A stretch of 64,000 nt of DNA from JAYRSJ01 sp041920215 (GTDB lineage Bacteria > Pseudomonadota > Gammaproteobacteria > Burkholderiales > Burkholderiaceae_C). The stretch is taken from the NCBI GenBank assembly GCA_041920215.1, contig JAYRSJ010000019.1, forward strand, positions 23,082 through 87,081, in the 5' to 3' direction. Below the pieces are notes generated by a model that saw only the letters and a list, made by a program, of their open reading frames with translations, had not been told where the DNA came from and searched no databases. Position 1 is the first letter of the stretch; every line of letters begins with the position of its first letter. The position numbers were made by a program, and so were the translations under genes. Positions 37,143 through 45,331 of this stretch are shown one piece after another.

Positions 37143-37595
37143 ATGCAAATCATCCTGCTTGAAAAAGTGGCCAACCTCGGCAACCTGGGCGACGTCGTCA
37201 AGGTCAAGGACGGCTATGCCCGCAACTTCCTGATCCCGACCAAGCAGGCACGCCGTGCCACCGCTGTCGCGATCAAGGAATTCGAGGCCCGTCGCGCCGA
37301 GCTCGAGAAGGCTGCCGCCGAGAAGCTGGCCGCCGCCCAAGCCCTGGGCGAAAGCCTGGCCGGCAAGACCGTGCGCATCAGCCAGAAGGCTGGCGTGGAC
37401 GGCCGTCTGTTCGGCTCGGTCACCAATGCCGATATCGCCGAAGCCCTGGGCAAGATCGGCTTCGACATCGTCAAGGCTCAGGTGCGCCTGCCCCATGGTC
37501 CGCTGAAGGCCGTGGGCGAGTTCCCGGTCAATGTCGCCGCCCACACCGATGTGGTCGTCGAAGTGACCGTGCAAGTGGTTGCCGAGGCTGAGTAA
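37143..37595 (+). CDS. rplI: 50S ribosomal protein L9
   Basis: L9 binds 23S rRNA and spans ribosomes. The 150-residue product starts MQIILLEKVANLGNLGDVVK and contains GYARNFLIPTKQA, the L9 N-terminal signature. A connecting helix and the C-terminal domain (GRLFGSVTNADIAEAL) follow. The ATG at 37143 follows GAGGAG. Confidence 0.97.
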   Translation: MQIILLEKVANLGNLGDVVKVKDGYARNFLIPTKQARRATAVAIKEFEARRAELEKAAAEKLAAAQALGESLAGKTVRISQKAGVDGRLFGSVTNADIAEALGKIGFDIVKAQVRLPHGPLKAVGEFPVNVAAHTDVVVEVTVQVVAEAE

Positions 37596-37647
37596 GTCCT
37601 GATGTAAGCCCTAATGGTCAGCGGCCCCCCGGGCTGTTGTGATCAGC

Positions 37648-37678
37648 AAAGCCGATGACTGCCGCAGTCGTCGGCTTT
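37648..37678 (+). terminator. strong terminator after rplI
   Basis: A nearly perfect long hairpin, AAAGCCGA-T-GACTGC (37648-37662) with GCAGTC-G-TCGGCTTT (37664-37678), lies 52 bases after rplI. The T residues closing the stem serve as the U-tract. It separates the ribosomal operon from dnaB. Confidence 0.75.
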
Positions 37679-37744
37679 GTCGTTTCTGGGCCCCGAAGTT
37701 GTTCAGCCGCTTTCCCCTTCTTGTCCCCAGCCTTGTCCACAGCG

Positions 37745-39163
37745 ATGTCAGCGATCTTCTCCTCCTCATCCTCCGCCGGCTCCGATGACGAAGTGGCCCG
37801 TCTGCGGGTGCCGCCGCATTCGGTCGAGGCCGAGCAAAGCGTGCTGGGCGGCCTGTTGATCGACAACAGCGCCTGGGACCGGGCCGGCGATCTGCTGACC
37901 GACAGCGATTTCTATCGCTATGAGCACAAGCATGTGTTTGCTGCCATCGGCAAGCTGGTCAATGCCGGCAAGCCGGCCGACGTGGTGACGGTGTTCGAGG
38001 AGCTGACCTCGGTGGGCAAGGCCGAGGATTGCGGTGGTCTGGCCTATTTGAATGCGCTGGCGCAAAGCGTGCCCAGCGCGGCCAATCTGCGCCGCTATGC
38101 CGAGATCGTTCGTGAGCGCGCCATCCTGCGCAAGCTGGTGGCCACCAGCGACGAGATCGCCACTGCGGCACTGAATCCCCAGGGCCGGGCGGTGACCCAG
38201 ATCCTGGATGAGGCCGAGGGCAAGATCTTTCGCATCGGCGAGGAGGGCTCGCGCAGCCGCCAGGGCTTCCAGAGCATGGACAACCTGGTGGTGCAGCTGA
38301 TCGATCGGGTCAATGAGCTGGCCGAGATGGGCGCCGAGGATGTCACCGGCGTGCGCACCGGCTTCTTCGATCTGGATCGCATGACAGCCGGTCTGCAGCC
38401 CGGCGACCTGATCGTGCTGGCGGCCCGGCCCTCGATGGGCAAGACCGCCTTCGCGATCAATATTGGCGAGAACGTCGCGATCAATGAAGGCCTGCCGGTC
38501 GTCATCTACTCGATGGAAATGGGTGCCGCCCAGCTGGCCTTGCGTATGGTGGGCTCCATCGGCCGCATCGACCAGAGCCATCTGCGTACCGGCCGCCTGG
38601 CCGACGATGAATGGGGCCGCCTGTCCGAGGCGGTCGACAAGCTGGGCAAGGCGGCGATCTATATCGACGAGAGCCCCGGTCTCAGCCCCTCCGAGGTGCG
38701 CGCCCGTGCGCGACGTCAGGCCCGCATCAGCGGCCAGCTGGGCCTGATCATCATCGACTATCTGCAGCTGATGAGCGGCAACGGCGGTAACGAGGAGAAC
38801 CGCGCCACCGTGATCGGCGAGATCTCGCGGGGCCTCAAGGCCCTGGCCAAGGAGCTCAAGTGCCCGGTGATCGCGCTCTCGCAGCTGAACCGCTCGGTGG
38901 AGACCCGGCCCGACAAGCGGCCCATGATGTCCGATCTGCGCGAGTCCGGCGCCATCGAGCAGGATGCCGACATCATCATGTTCATCTACCGCGACGAGTA
39001 CTACACCAAGGACGAGTGCAAGGAGCCGGGCGTGGCCGAGATCATCATTGCCAAGCAGCGTAACGGCCCGGTGGGTACGGTGAAGCTGGCCTTCCAGCGC
39101 ATGCACACCAAGTTCGAGAATCTGGCGCCCGACTATGTGGGCGTGGGTGGCGACGAGTATTGA
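37745..39163 (+). CDS. dnaB: replicative DNA helicase DnaB
   Basis: DnaB unwinds DNA at the replication fork. The ATG at 37745 gives 472 residues. The N-terminal domain begins RVPPHSVEAEQSVLGGLL. The RecA-like domain has Walker A ARPSMGKTAFA, LIIIDYLQLM (Walker B region) and the DnaB motifs RSVETRPDKRPMMSDLRESG and QDADIIMFIYRDEYY. Upstream in-frame codons overlap the rplI terminator and are not part of the gene. Confidence 0.97.
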   Translation: MSAIFSSSSSAGSDDEVARLRVPPHSVEAEQSVLGGLLIDNSAWDRAGDLLTDSDFYRYEHKHVFAAIGKLVNAGKPADVVTVFEELTSVGKAEDCGGLAYLNALAQSVPSAANLRRYAEIVRERAILRKLVATSDEIATAALNPQGRAVTQILDEAEGKIFRIGEEGSRSRQGFQSMDNLVVQLIDRVNELAEMGAEDVTGVRTGFFDLDRMTAGLQPGDLIVLAARPSMGKTAFAINIGENVAINEGLPVVIYSMEMGAAQLALRMVGSIGRIDQSHLRTGRLADDEWGRLSEAVDKLGKAAIYIDESPGLSPSEVRARARRQARISGQLGLIIIDYLQLMSGNGGNEENRATVIGEISRGLKALAKELKCPVIALSQLNRSVETRPDKRPMMSDLRESGAIEQDADIIMFIYRDEYYTKDECKEPGVAEIIIAKQRNGPVGTVKLAFQRMHTKFENLAPDYVGVGGDEY

Positions 39164-39226
39164 CGGCGCGCCGCGGCGGTAGGCGGCCCCTGGCGGCGAA
39201 GCAAGGGCTAGACAAATGGCGATGCG

Positions 39227-39242
39227 CTGTATAAATTTACAG
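39227..39242 (+). promoter_or_regulatory. LexA (SOS) box of the radical SAM gene
   Basis: CTGTATAAATTTACAG matches the CTGT-N8-ACAG LexA consensus. It contains a TATAAA -10 element (39230-39235), and the ATG follows one base after the box. LexA bound here would occlude RNA polymerase, and the transcript would be nearly leaderless. Confidence 0.75.
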
Positions 39243-39243
39243 C

Positions 39244-39525
39244 ATGCAAACCAAACCGATGCCCGTACCGCCTCGGATGCCGCCGCCCACTCAGAAGGGC
39301 CGGGGCAGCGTGTGGCAGATTGCGCATCGCTTCGAGCGCGATGCGCGTGAGGACTTCGACGACGGCTGGGGCACGCTGGACCAGCAGGCCAGCGAGCAGC
39401 GACTGGCGCCGCAGACCCAGATCATCGAAGAGCAGTCCGGGCGCATTCTGTCCAGCAACCAGTCGCCTGACATCAGCTTCGAGCTTTCCATCAACCCCTA
39501 CCGGGGCTGTGAGCATGTTATCTAG
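39244..39525 (+). pseudogene. 5' fragment of a PA0069-family radical SAM protein, interrupted by the island
   Basis: The 93-codon frame encodes the N-terminus typical of PA0069/SplB-like radical SAM proteins (RGSVWQIAHRFERDARED, then DISFELSINPYRGCEH). The intact family continues into the CxxxCxxC iron-sulfur motif. Here the frame changes to VI and stops at 39525. Homology therefore ends at about 39516, inside the first cysteine motif, where the mobile element begins. The catalytic core is absent and no 3' remainder occurs in the window. A LexA box controls the fragment. Confidence 0.85.
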
Positions 39526-39547
39526 TGATGGAGCGTGTGTGTCTTGA

Positions 39548-41935
39548 TTGTCTGTGCCCCAGTCTTGGCAAGATGTCAGGCATCAAAGGACCACCGTCAA
39601 GATTGAAATGGCTCAAGGCCCACTACGCAAAGCACGCAAACCAAGACGTAAAGCAGGGCTTGGGGTCAGCCCGCCGCTTCCGATAGACGAGGCAAGTCTG
39701 GCTGATCGAAAGCTGGCAAGGGCTACGCTTGATCTGGATAGTGTTTCTATGTCGTTCGAGGTGAATGCTGGCGGAAAGAGTTTGAGTCGCGACTACAGCC
39801 ACCATCCTCCAGAACGCAATCTCCTGATTCGGCAACTTCTTGCCGGCGCTGAACTGGCCCTGAGAGGGCGCGCCACCTCGTTTACTGTTGTTCAAGATAT
39901 TTATTACGGCATCGACGAGTTCATCGAATTCGCATTTTCGCGTCGATATGCAGGTGCCGCGATTCGCTCTTTCGCAGACATCGGCGTTCAGACTGCGAGG
40001 GATCTGGAAGCCTGGTATCTCTGTGTCTACCCTGGGCGGACTGTAAATAGAAAGAGATACGGCAAGCTTCGATCTCTTATTTCAAAGCTCAAGAAGGCAT
40101 TTGGGGAGTTGCCAGACGTGGGCGCGGATTTTAAATGGCCAACAGGGCCGAAGCACAATGACCGACCGGTTGAGAGCTATCGGGCCGAGCTTTTTAACAG
40201 TCTCGTCAGTGCCTCATTGGCGGATATTCGCTATGTGATGACGGAATGGAAGAGGCTGGAAAACAGCTGGGACAGTATTCCGGTAGTGGCAATCCCAGAG
40301 CAATCGATTCCCGATGTTTGCCTGGTGCTGCGACATCTTGAGGAGGGCCGCGTCGAACGTGGGAACTCCCTAGAGTTCCTTTCAATTCGAAGAACTCGGA
40401 TTGCCAATAATGCTATGGTGCAGCGGGTTGCTGAGCGATTAAATTTGACCATTCAGCAGTTCGTTGACCTTTACCTGGCCTCGGGTGAGGAGCTCTCTCG
40501 TAGCGGTGTTCTCTTTCCAACCTATAGAGTCAACCTGGACAGATGTTTCTCCGGGATTGGTCAGCAAGAGTCCTGGGACATTTCCACCCGCACGACGGCC
40601 GAGTTCTATCCTGAGTGGCCTTTCGGAATGGACGTGGCTGACGCCGATTTCAGGGTGTCGCTAGAGCGATTCAATCGGACGAGAGAGGGAAACAGTCGCG
40701 CTGAGATTCAGAATTACAAAGTACTTCAGTCCATGAGATATGGTCAGATCGATCGCCCATTTGACGTTGGTGTAAATGCATTCTTTGCGCGGACGTTTTT
40801 CACCGGAGCAACGCTCTATCCATTTTATCTCTATGTTCAGTTAAATACGGGCTGGAACGAAGAGGTGGTGGGATCGCTTTCGCGGAACCTTGATGAACAT
40901 ATTGAGACGGACATTATTGACCCGGAATACGTGTTGATTTGGGGGTGGAAAGGGAAGGTGGGCGCACCGGCCTCACACCGCAGTAGTCGTACAGCACCAT
41001 TCAGTGTCTATAACATTCTCAAGTTTGTATCGATGGTGCTTGAGCGGCAGCACGACCCTCACCAAAAGCTGTCGGATGACCTCTGGCAGTACGTGCTGTC
41101 AAAAAATCTATGGATGAAGTTTGGCCGCTGCCTAAGCCAGATCGGGAGCGGCATGTCGGCGCCACTAAGCGCGGCGTTCATCAAGCGCCATTCCATCGAT
41201 CTCGGCACTACCTTTGTGAAGCAGCAACGTGTTGACGCACGGAGGCTGAGAACGACTTGCGAAACGCGGCGTCGTGAATCTGGTCTGAGCATCGACGAGG
41301 TTTGCACGTTGATGGGCCACGCTCAGATCGACACAACCGACGCCTCCTACGACTCAGACGGCGCGGCGATCGAACTGAAGAACAAGCGCATTCGTGGTTT
41401 GCAGGAGGAGTTCGTCAACGACTTTCGGGACTACAGGGCGCGGCTGATGACCTCCGCGACCCTTCAAGAGCTGCGCTCGGCCATCCAATTGGCAGTGGAC
41501 GCGCGGCGAGCGAACCCCACAGCGGGGGGGGCAGTTGAGGCCGGCCTCACTGAACGCGAGGTAGTGCATCTCCTATCGCCAAAAGGTCAAACTTACATCG
41601 CCGCCTGTGTGGATCGGAATAGTCCGTCCTGGCCAAGCGCGGAGCAGTTTGTGCCGCCAGGAGCATCTTGCAGTTTCTTCAACCGTTGTTGTCTATGTGA
41701 TAAGGCTGTCATCTTCGAGGAAGCGCTGCCGTTCATCGCGCGTCGTGTCATGGACCTTGAGCGACTGAAGTTGCAGCTCACCATAGGGGATTGGACGAGG
41801 AATTACGGCCAAGAGGCGCAGGCTTGGCAGGCGATCCTCGATGACTGGAACGATAGCGAGACGGTCCAACATGCACAACGGCAGTGCCTGAAATCGGAGT
41901 TTTCGCTGCCTCTCACTATGAGGGGCGCCCAATGA
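39548..41935 (+). CDS. large tyrosine-recombinase-like protein, degenerate active site (island ORF1)
   Basis: This is the first gene of the recombinase operon. The 795-residue protein ends in a tyrosine-recombinase-like domain: NTGWNEEVVGSL at the box I position, RRLRTTCETRRRESGL at box II, LMGHAQIDTTDASYDSD at the C-terminal box. Compared with the family consensus, the box I Arg is Asn and the box II His is Arg (R565-x-x-R568). The Tyr (601) is ten residues after the GH His instead of nine. A cysteine cluster (SCSFFNRCCLC) follows, possibly zinc-binding. It may be a structural partner, not a catalyst. The start is uncertain: TTG 39548 is used, ATG 39608 is possible. A G8 run lies at 41524-41531. 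Confidence 0.75.
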   Translation: MSVPQSWQDVRHQRTTVKIEMAQGPLRKARKPRRKAGLGVSPPLPIDEASLADRKLARATLDLDSVSMSFEVNAGGKSLSRDYSHHPPERNLLIRQLLAGAELALRGRATSFTVVQDIYYGIDEFIEFAFSRRYAGAAIRSFADIGVQTARDLEAWYLCVYPGRTVNRKRYGKLRSLISKLKKAFGELPDVGADFKWPTGPKHNDRPVESYRAELFNSLVSASLADIRYVMTEWKRLENSWDSIPVVAIPEQSIPDVCLVLRHLEEGRVERGNSLEFLSIRRTRIANNAMVQRVAERLNLTIQQFVDLYLASGEELSRSGVLFPTYRVNLDRCFSGIGQQESWDISTRTTAEFYPEWPFGMDVADADFRVSLERFNRTREGNSRAEIQNYKVLQSMRYGQIDRPFDVGVNAFFARTFFTGATLYPFYLYVQLNTGWNEEVVGSLSRNLDEHIETDIIDPEYVLIWGWKGKVGAPASHRSSRTAPFSVYNILKFVSMVLERQHDPHQKLSDDLWQYVLSKNLWMKFGRCLSQIGSGMSAPLSAAFIKRHSIDLGTTFVKQQRVDARRLRTTCETRRRESGLSIDEVCTLMGHAQIDTTDASYDSDGAAIELKNKRIRGLQEEFVNDFRDYRARLMTSATLQELRSAIQLAVDARRANPTAGGAVEAGLTEREVVHLLSPKGQTYIAACVDRNSPSWPSAEQFVPPGASCSFFNRCCLCDKAVIFEEALPFIARRVMDLERLKLQLTIGDWTRNYGQEAQAWQAILDDWNDSETVQHAQRQCLKSEFSLPLTMRGAQ

Positions 41936-44022
41936 CATTCACCGTTAAGGAAATCAAGGCTCGACTCGAGGAGCTAAAACACGCCCAGGAAGAGGCCGAC
42001 GATGGGCCAGCGTCTGAGAGTGAAGTTTCGCTGGCTGACGAAATGTCCGGGAGTGCTGAGACCTTTTCCGGTACTGACATGGCGATCCATGGACTGGTAT
42101 TGGCGACTATCCCAATCGACGAATGGGGCGCAATTCGAGTTAGCCCGTTGTCATTGTTTGTTGAGGATACCTGGGACTTTTCCTGTTACCCGTCGGCTGT
42201 CAAGGTGGTGCGAATCCACTTCAACTACGTCAATCATTTCGGGTTCAATCTTGTCAAGGAGTCGGTGCATTGGCTGAGGATCATGAAGTTCTTGGTATTG
42301 TACAGAATCCCCAAGTTCTCCTTCTCGGGCAGAAATCGTGCCTACGGCGATGGACTCACATCGAGCAGGAACAAGTTCTTACCGTTGATGAAGTTCTTTC
42401 AAGAGTTTGGGCTCTATCGCAGCGGTACTCATGACGGAATGCCGACGCGGATCCTCGATGACTTATCCAAGGAAACCGTTCATAAATATCTCATCCAGAG
42501 ACCTTCTTTGGCGCAGCGTTGGGACTTCGCCGCTTCTTTGCAATATTGGCAAAATCTATCTCGATCAGGGATGTTGCCGCCAATCTATTGCCTCTCCGGT
42601 GAATTTGTTACGGCCGACGAGGTCTATAAATATCGAAAGGAAATGGATGACCTGGCCGTTCCGTTTGAGCCTATACCGCTCGATGATTACGCACAACTTG
42701 TTGCGTACTCGGCGTCCATGGTGAATGACTACGCTGACGACCTATTATGGCTAGCTCGAACCTATTACCCCACGCTGATCGGTAGGGAGCCCGATCGTGC
42801 TCCGTCAATCGCTGACGGCCTGTCGCTTGCCGAACCAGCCGGTGTTGCTGCTTTCAAGGCATACCAGCCCAAACTGATCAACGGTGAGCCTTGGTGGAAT
42901 CTACGCGTACTGGAGAGAAGCCATCCAAAGGACCGTGGCGAGTACATCAACTATGCGCAGGTTTCGGCGTATGTTCAGAGTCTGCTGGATTCTTGCATTA
43001 CTATCATCTTCGCGACAACGGGAATGCGTCGATCAGAGGTGGGTGTGCTCAAGGTGGGCTGTACGGAAACAGATCAGTCGGGGCACTGGCTCGTTTTCAA
43101 GGTTTTCAAGACTTCCGTGGCTTCTCAAGGGGACATCAAGAAGATTCCCATACCGCAAGTGACGTTTAATGCGGTCGAAGTGCTTCGCAAACTGTGTGCG
43201 CAATCGCGAGAATTCGGGCAGCATGACTATCTTCTGTCGTGCATAAATAGGGCCTTTTTTGGCAGAAATCCGAACGAAGTTTTCGCAGAGCGAGCGCTAT
43301 CAAGGGTAGCTGAGGCGTGTGGTGTCTCGGGAAATATTCATTCTCATCGCTTTCGAAAATCGCTCGCGATGTATATTATTTATCAGGACTCGAGAAACAT
43401 CGAGCTTATACGTCACTTGTTCTCTCACAAGAGCCTCAGGATGACGCTCCGCTACATACTCTCGTTGCCTGGCGTGAATGATGAATTGAAACGCTACCTC
43501 ATAGAAAAGAACACAGAAATTCTCGCTGAGGTGATGATTGCTGCTGCATCGGGACGAATTGGAGGCCGGGGAGGCAATCGGGTGAAGGATAGTCTCGCTG
43601 ACTCTAAGACATTCCAAGCACGATTGCAGGACCGGGGAAAGGAAACTCTCGAGCAGTATGTGGATTCCTTGCTTGATTCTGGCATCAAGCTTCTGCACCG
43701 TACGAATCTGGCCATTTGCATCCGCTCCCCAAGCGTTAACGACACGGTCCCTTGCGTCGGCAAGGAGGAGTCCGCAGCGGATCGTCTTCACCCAAACTTG
43801 TTTGCCTGCGAGCCCTTCAATTGCAACTTTGCAGTCTTCACCGAAGGCCAAGTTGACAATCTGACCAACGAACTTAATTTTCACGAACGGATGCTGACTC
43901 ATCCGTACTGCGGAAAAGACCAATCTGACTACTCCACGCGTCGCATAGCCGAGGTTGGCCGACGTCTCGCTGAGATAAGCGGAGCCCCCAGCGCAGTCGA
44001 AAATACTACGAGATATGGCTAG
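41932..44022 (+). CDS. large site-specific tyrosine recombinase (island ORF2)
   Basis: The 696-residue protein starts at an ATG overlapping the ORF1 stop (ATGA). It has a complete recombinase active site: Arg366 in TTGMRRSEVGVLK, His472-x-x-Arg475 in HSHRFRKSLA, His499 in FSHKSLRMTLRY and the nucleophile Tyr508. The size and a cysteine-containing C-terminal region resemble TnpB of Tn554-type elements, larger than phage integrases. It probably cuts and joins the island ends together with ORF5. Codon use is AT-richer than the core genes. Confidence 0.85.
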   Translation: MTFTVKEIKARLEELKHAQEEADDGPASESEVSLADEMSGSAETFSGTDMAIHGLVLATIPIDEWGAIRVSPLSLFVEDTWDFSCYPSAVKVVRIHFNYVNHFGFNLVKESVHWLRIMKFLVLYRIPKFSFSGRNRAYGDGLTSSRNKFLPLMKFFQEFGLYRSGTHDGMPTRILDDLSKETVHKYLIQRPSLAQRWDFAASLQYWQNLSRSGMLPPIYCLSGEFVTADEVYKYRKEMDDLAVPFEPIPLDDYAQLVAYSASMVNDYADDLLWLARTYYPTLIGREPDRAPSIADGLSLAEPAGVAAFKAYQPKLINGEPWWNLRVLERSHPKDRGEYINYAQVSAYVQSLLDSCITIIFATTGMRRSEVGVLKVGCTETDQSGHWLVFKVFKTSVASQGDIKKIPIPQVTFNAVEVLRKLCAQSREFGQHDYLLSCINRAFFGRNPNEVFAERALSRVAEACGVSGNIHSHRFRKSLAMYIIYQDSRNIELIRHLFSHKSLRMTLRYILSLPGVNDELKRYLIEKNTEILAEVMIAAASGRIGGRGGNRVKDSLADSKTFQARLQDRGKETLEQYVDSLLDSGIKLLHRTNLAICIRSPSVNDTVPCVGKEESAADRLHPNLFACEPFNCNFAVFTEGQVDNLTNELNFHERMLTHPYCGKDQSDYSTRRIAEVGRRLAEISGAPSAVENTTRYG

Positions 44023-44956
44023 GGATAAATCGTTGAAGGCGGTCTACTCCGCCATCGCGCAATTGAAGCAGGAAGGAGAGCAGTTATCAGTCGCAAGCGT
44101 CGCGAGGGCTGCAGGGGTTGGCCGGTCGACCATTTATCAGGACAATGACGACTGGCACGCCGTAATGGCGGTGATCGATGGCGGCGATATTCCTCCCGCT
44201 GTCTTGATCGATATGCCCGCGGTCTTTCGTCGCAGAGAGCCATCCAGAATCAAATCGCTCGCGGACCGTGTGGAAGCTCTGGAGAAGGAGCTTGAAGAAA
44301 CTATTCGCTTTGCCGACGATACATATCAACGACTCGTTGACCAATTGCAATACTATTTCGCAATCTCGCACGAGACGCCGAGTCGGCGGGACGAAGTCCG
44401 AAAGCAACGCATTGAGTTGACAGCGACCTATGAAGAAATAGGTAGGTTAAAAGAAGAGGTGCGGCGTCTGACTGACGGGGGGGGGCGGGCGAATGTTATT
44501 GGTGCCAAGGGGCACAAACGGCACATATCGATTCCTCCGGAGATGAGCGTTGCCAAGGCAATGGATCACTTTCTTACGGAGCTTCATCGGCACATCCCCG
44601 ACAGAGCCGTCGGGAAGGCCTTCACCTCCATCACGTTTGTGTGTGGACTTCCTCGGTCGGGAAAGACGAGGTGGATTGATCGGCAGACCGCACCGGGGCC
44701 GGGCACCAGCCTCTTCATCGAGGGCACCTTCCATACCGAGGAGGTCCGCAGGGTGCTGCTCGCGCAAGTGAAGCGCTTGTGCCAGGCCGAAGTGCGGTGT
44801 GCGTGGCTGCTGACCGATGCGGATGATTGCCTGAGGCGTGCCATGCCTACTGGGGTAGCGGCAGGTTCGACTGAAGAACTGATACGTGCAATCGATGCGG
44901 CTACGGAACGGGTGTCGGTGGCGGAGGAATTCGATTCTCTTGTTGGCGTGCGATGA
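44015..44956 (+). CDS. TnpC-like HTH/coiled-coil protein fused to a P-loop kinase-like domain (island ORF3)
   Basis: This 313-residue protein has three parts. Residues about 1-50 form a TnpC-type HTH (SVASVARAAGVGRSTIYQ). Residues 75-150 form a charged coiled coil. After a glycine linker encoded by a G9 run (44477-44485), residues 205-313 resemble small AAA_33/polynucleotide-kinase-type P-loop enzymes. Walker A is GLPRSGKT (211-218), followed by LFIEGTFHTEEVRRVLLA and a C-terminal AEEFDSLVGV resembling the EGFD segment of those kinases. It overlaps ORF2 by eight bases. The kinase assignment is by motif only; the substrate is unknown. Confidence 0.65.
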   Translation: MARDKSLKAVYSAIAQLKQEGEQLSVASVARAAGVGRSTIYQDNDDWHAVMAVIDGGDIPPAVLIDMPAVFRRREPSRIKSLADRVEALEKELEETIRFADDTYQRLVDQLQYYFAISHETPSRRDEVRKQRIELTATYEEIGRLKEEVRRLTDGGGRANVIGAKGHKRHISIPPEMSVAKAMDHFLTELHRHIPDRAVGKAFTSITFVCGLPRSGKTRWIDRQTAPGPGTSLFIEGTFHTEEVRRVLLAQVKRLCQAEVRCAWLLTDADDCLRRAMPTGVAAGSTEELIRAIDAATERVSVAEEFDSLVGVR

Positions 44957-45327
44957 GAAGGAACGCAAATGCTGATCGCTTATGGGCGCTCTTTCGCAAT
45001 CGCGAAGCGGCTCAGGACTGGAGCGACCTGCTATCGCGGGACCGGCAGTCCATATGTCGAAAGGCGCTATTGGCGCACTGCGAATTTCCGAGAAGCACGC
45101 TGTATCAGAATCAGTCGGTGAAGCGGTTGCTTCAGGAACAGGAAGACATATTGAGGAAGCAAAACGTTCTTCAAGCGGGAGTGCCATTCTCTGGCGATCC
45201 ATCGGATTCGCCAGACACGGTCACGCTCTTGTCTGAGCGGGTAAGCGGTCTATTTGTTAAGGTGGCTTGCCTGCGGGATATGGTGAGCGCTGTTGCTGAC
45301 GAATTGACTAGGGTCTCGCAGGGGTAG
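44953..45327 (+). CDS. small HTH-like helper protein (island ORF4)
   Basis: The 124-residue protein overlaps ORF3 by four bases (ATGA). The segment LAHCEFPRSTLYQNQSVKRL looks like the HTH of ORF3 (VARAAGVGRSTIYQ). The second half is predicted helical, with heptad-like spacing. It may be a second TnpC-type accessory factor for recombination. No enzymatic motif is visible, and no specific family is recognised. Confidence 0.6.
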   Translation: MRRNANADRLWALFRNREAAQDWSDLLSRDRQSICRKALLAHCEFPRSTLYQNQSVKRLLQEQEDILRKQNVLQAGVPFSGDPSDSPDTVTLLSERVSGLFVKVACLRDMVSAVADELTRVSQG

Positions 45328-45331
45328 GGCT

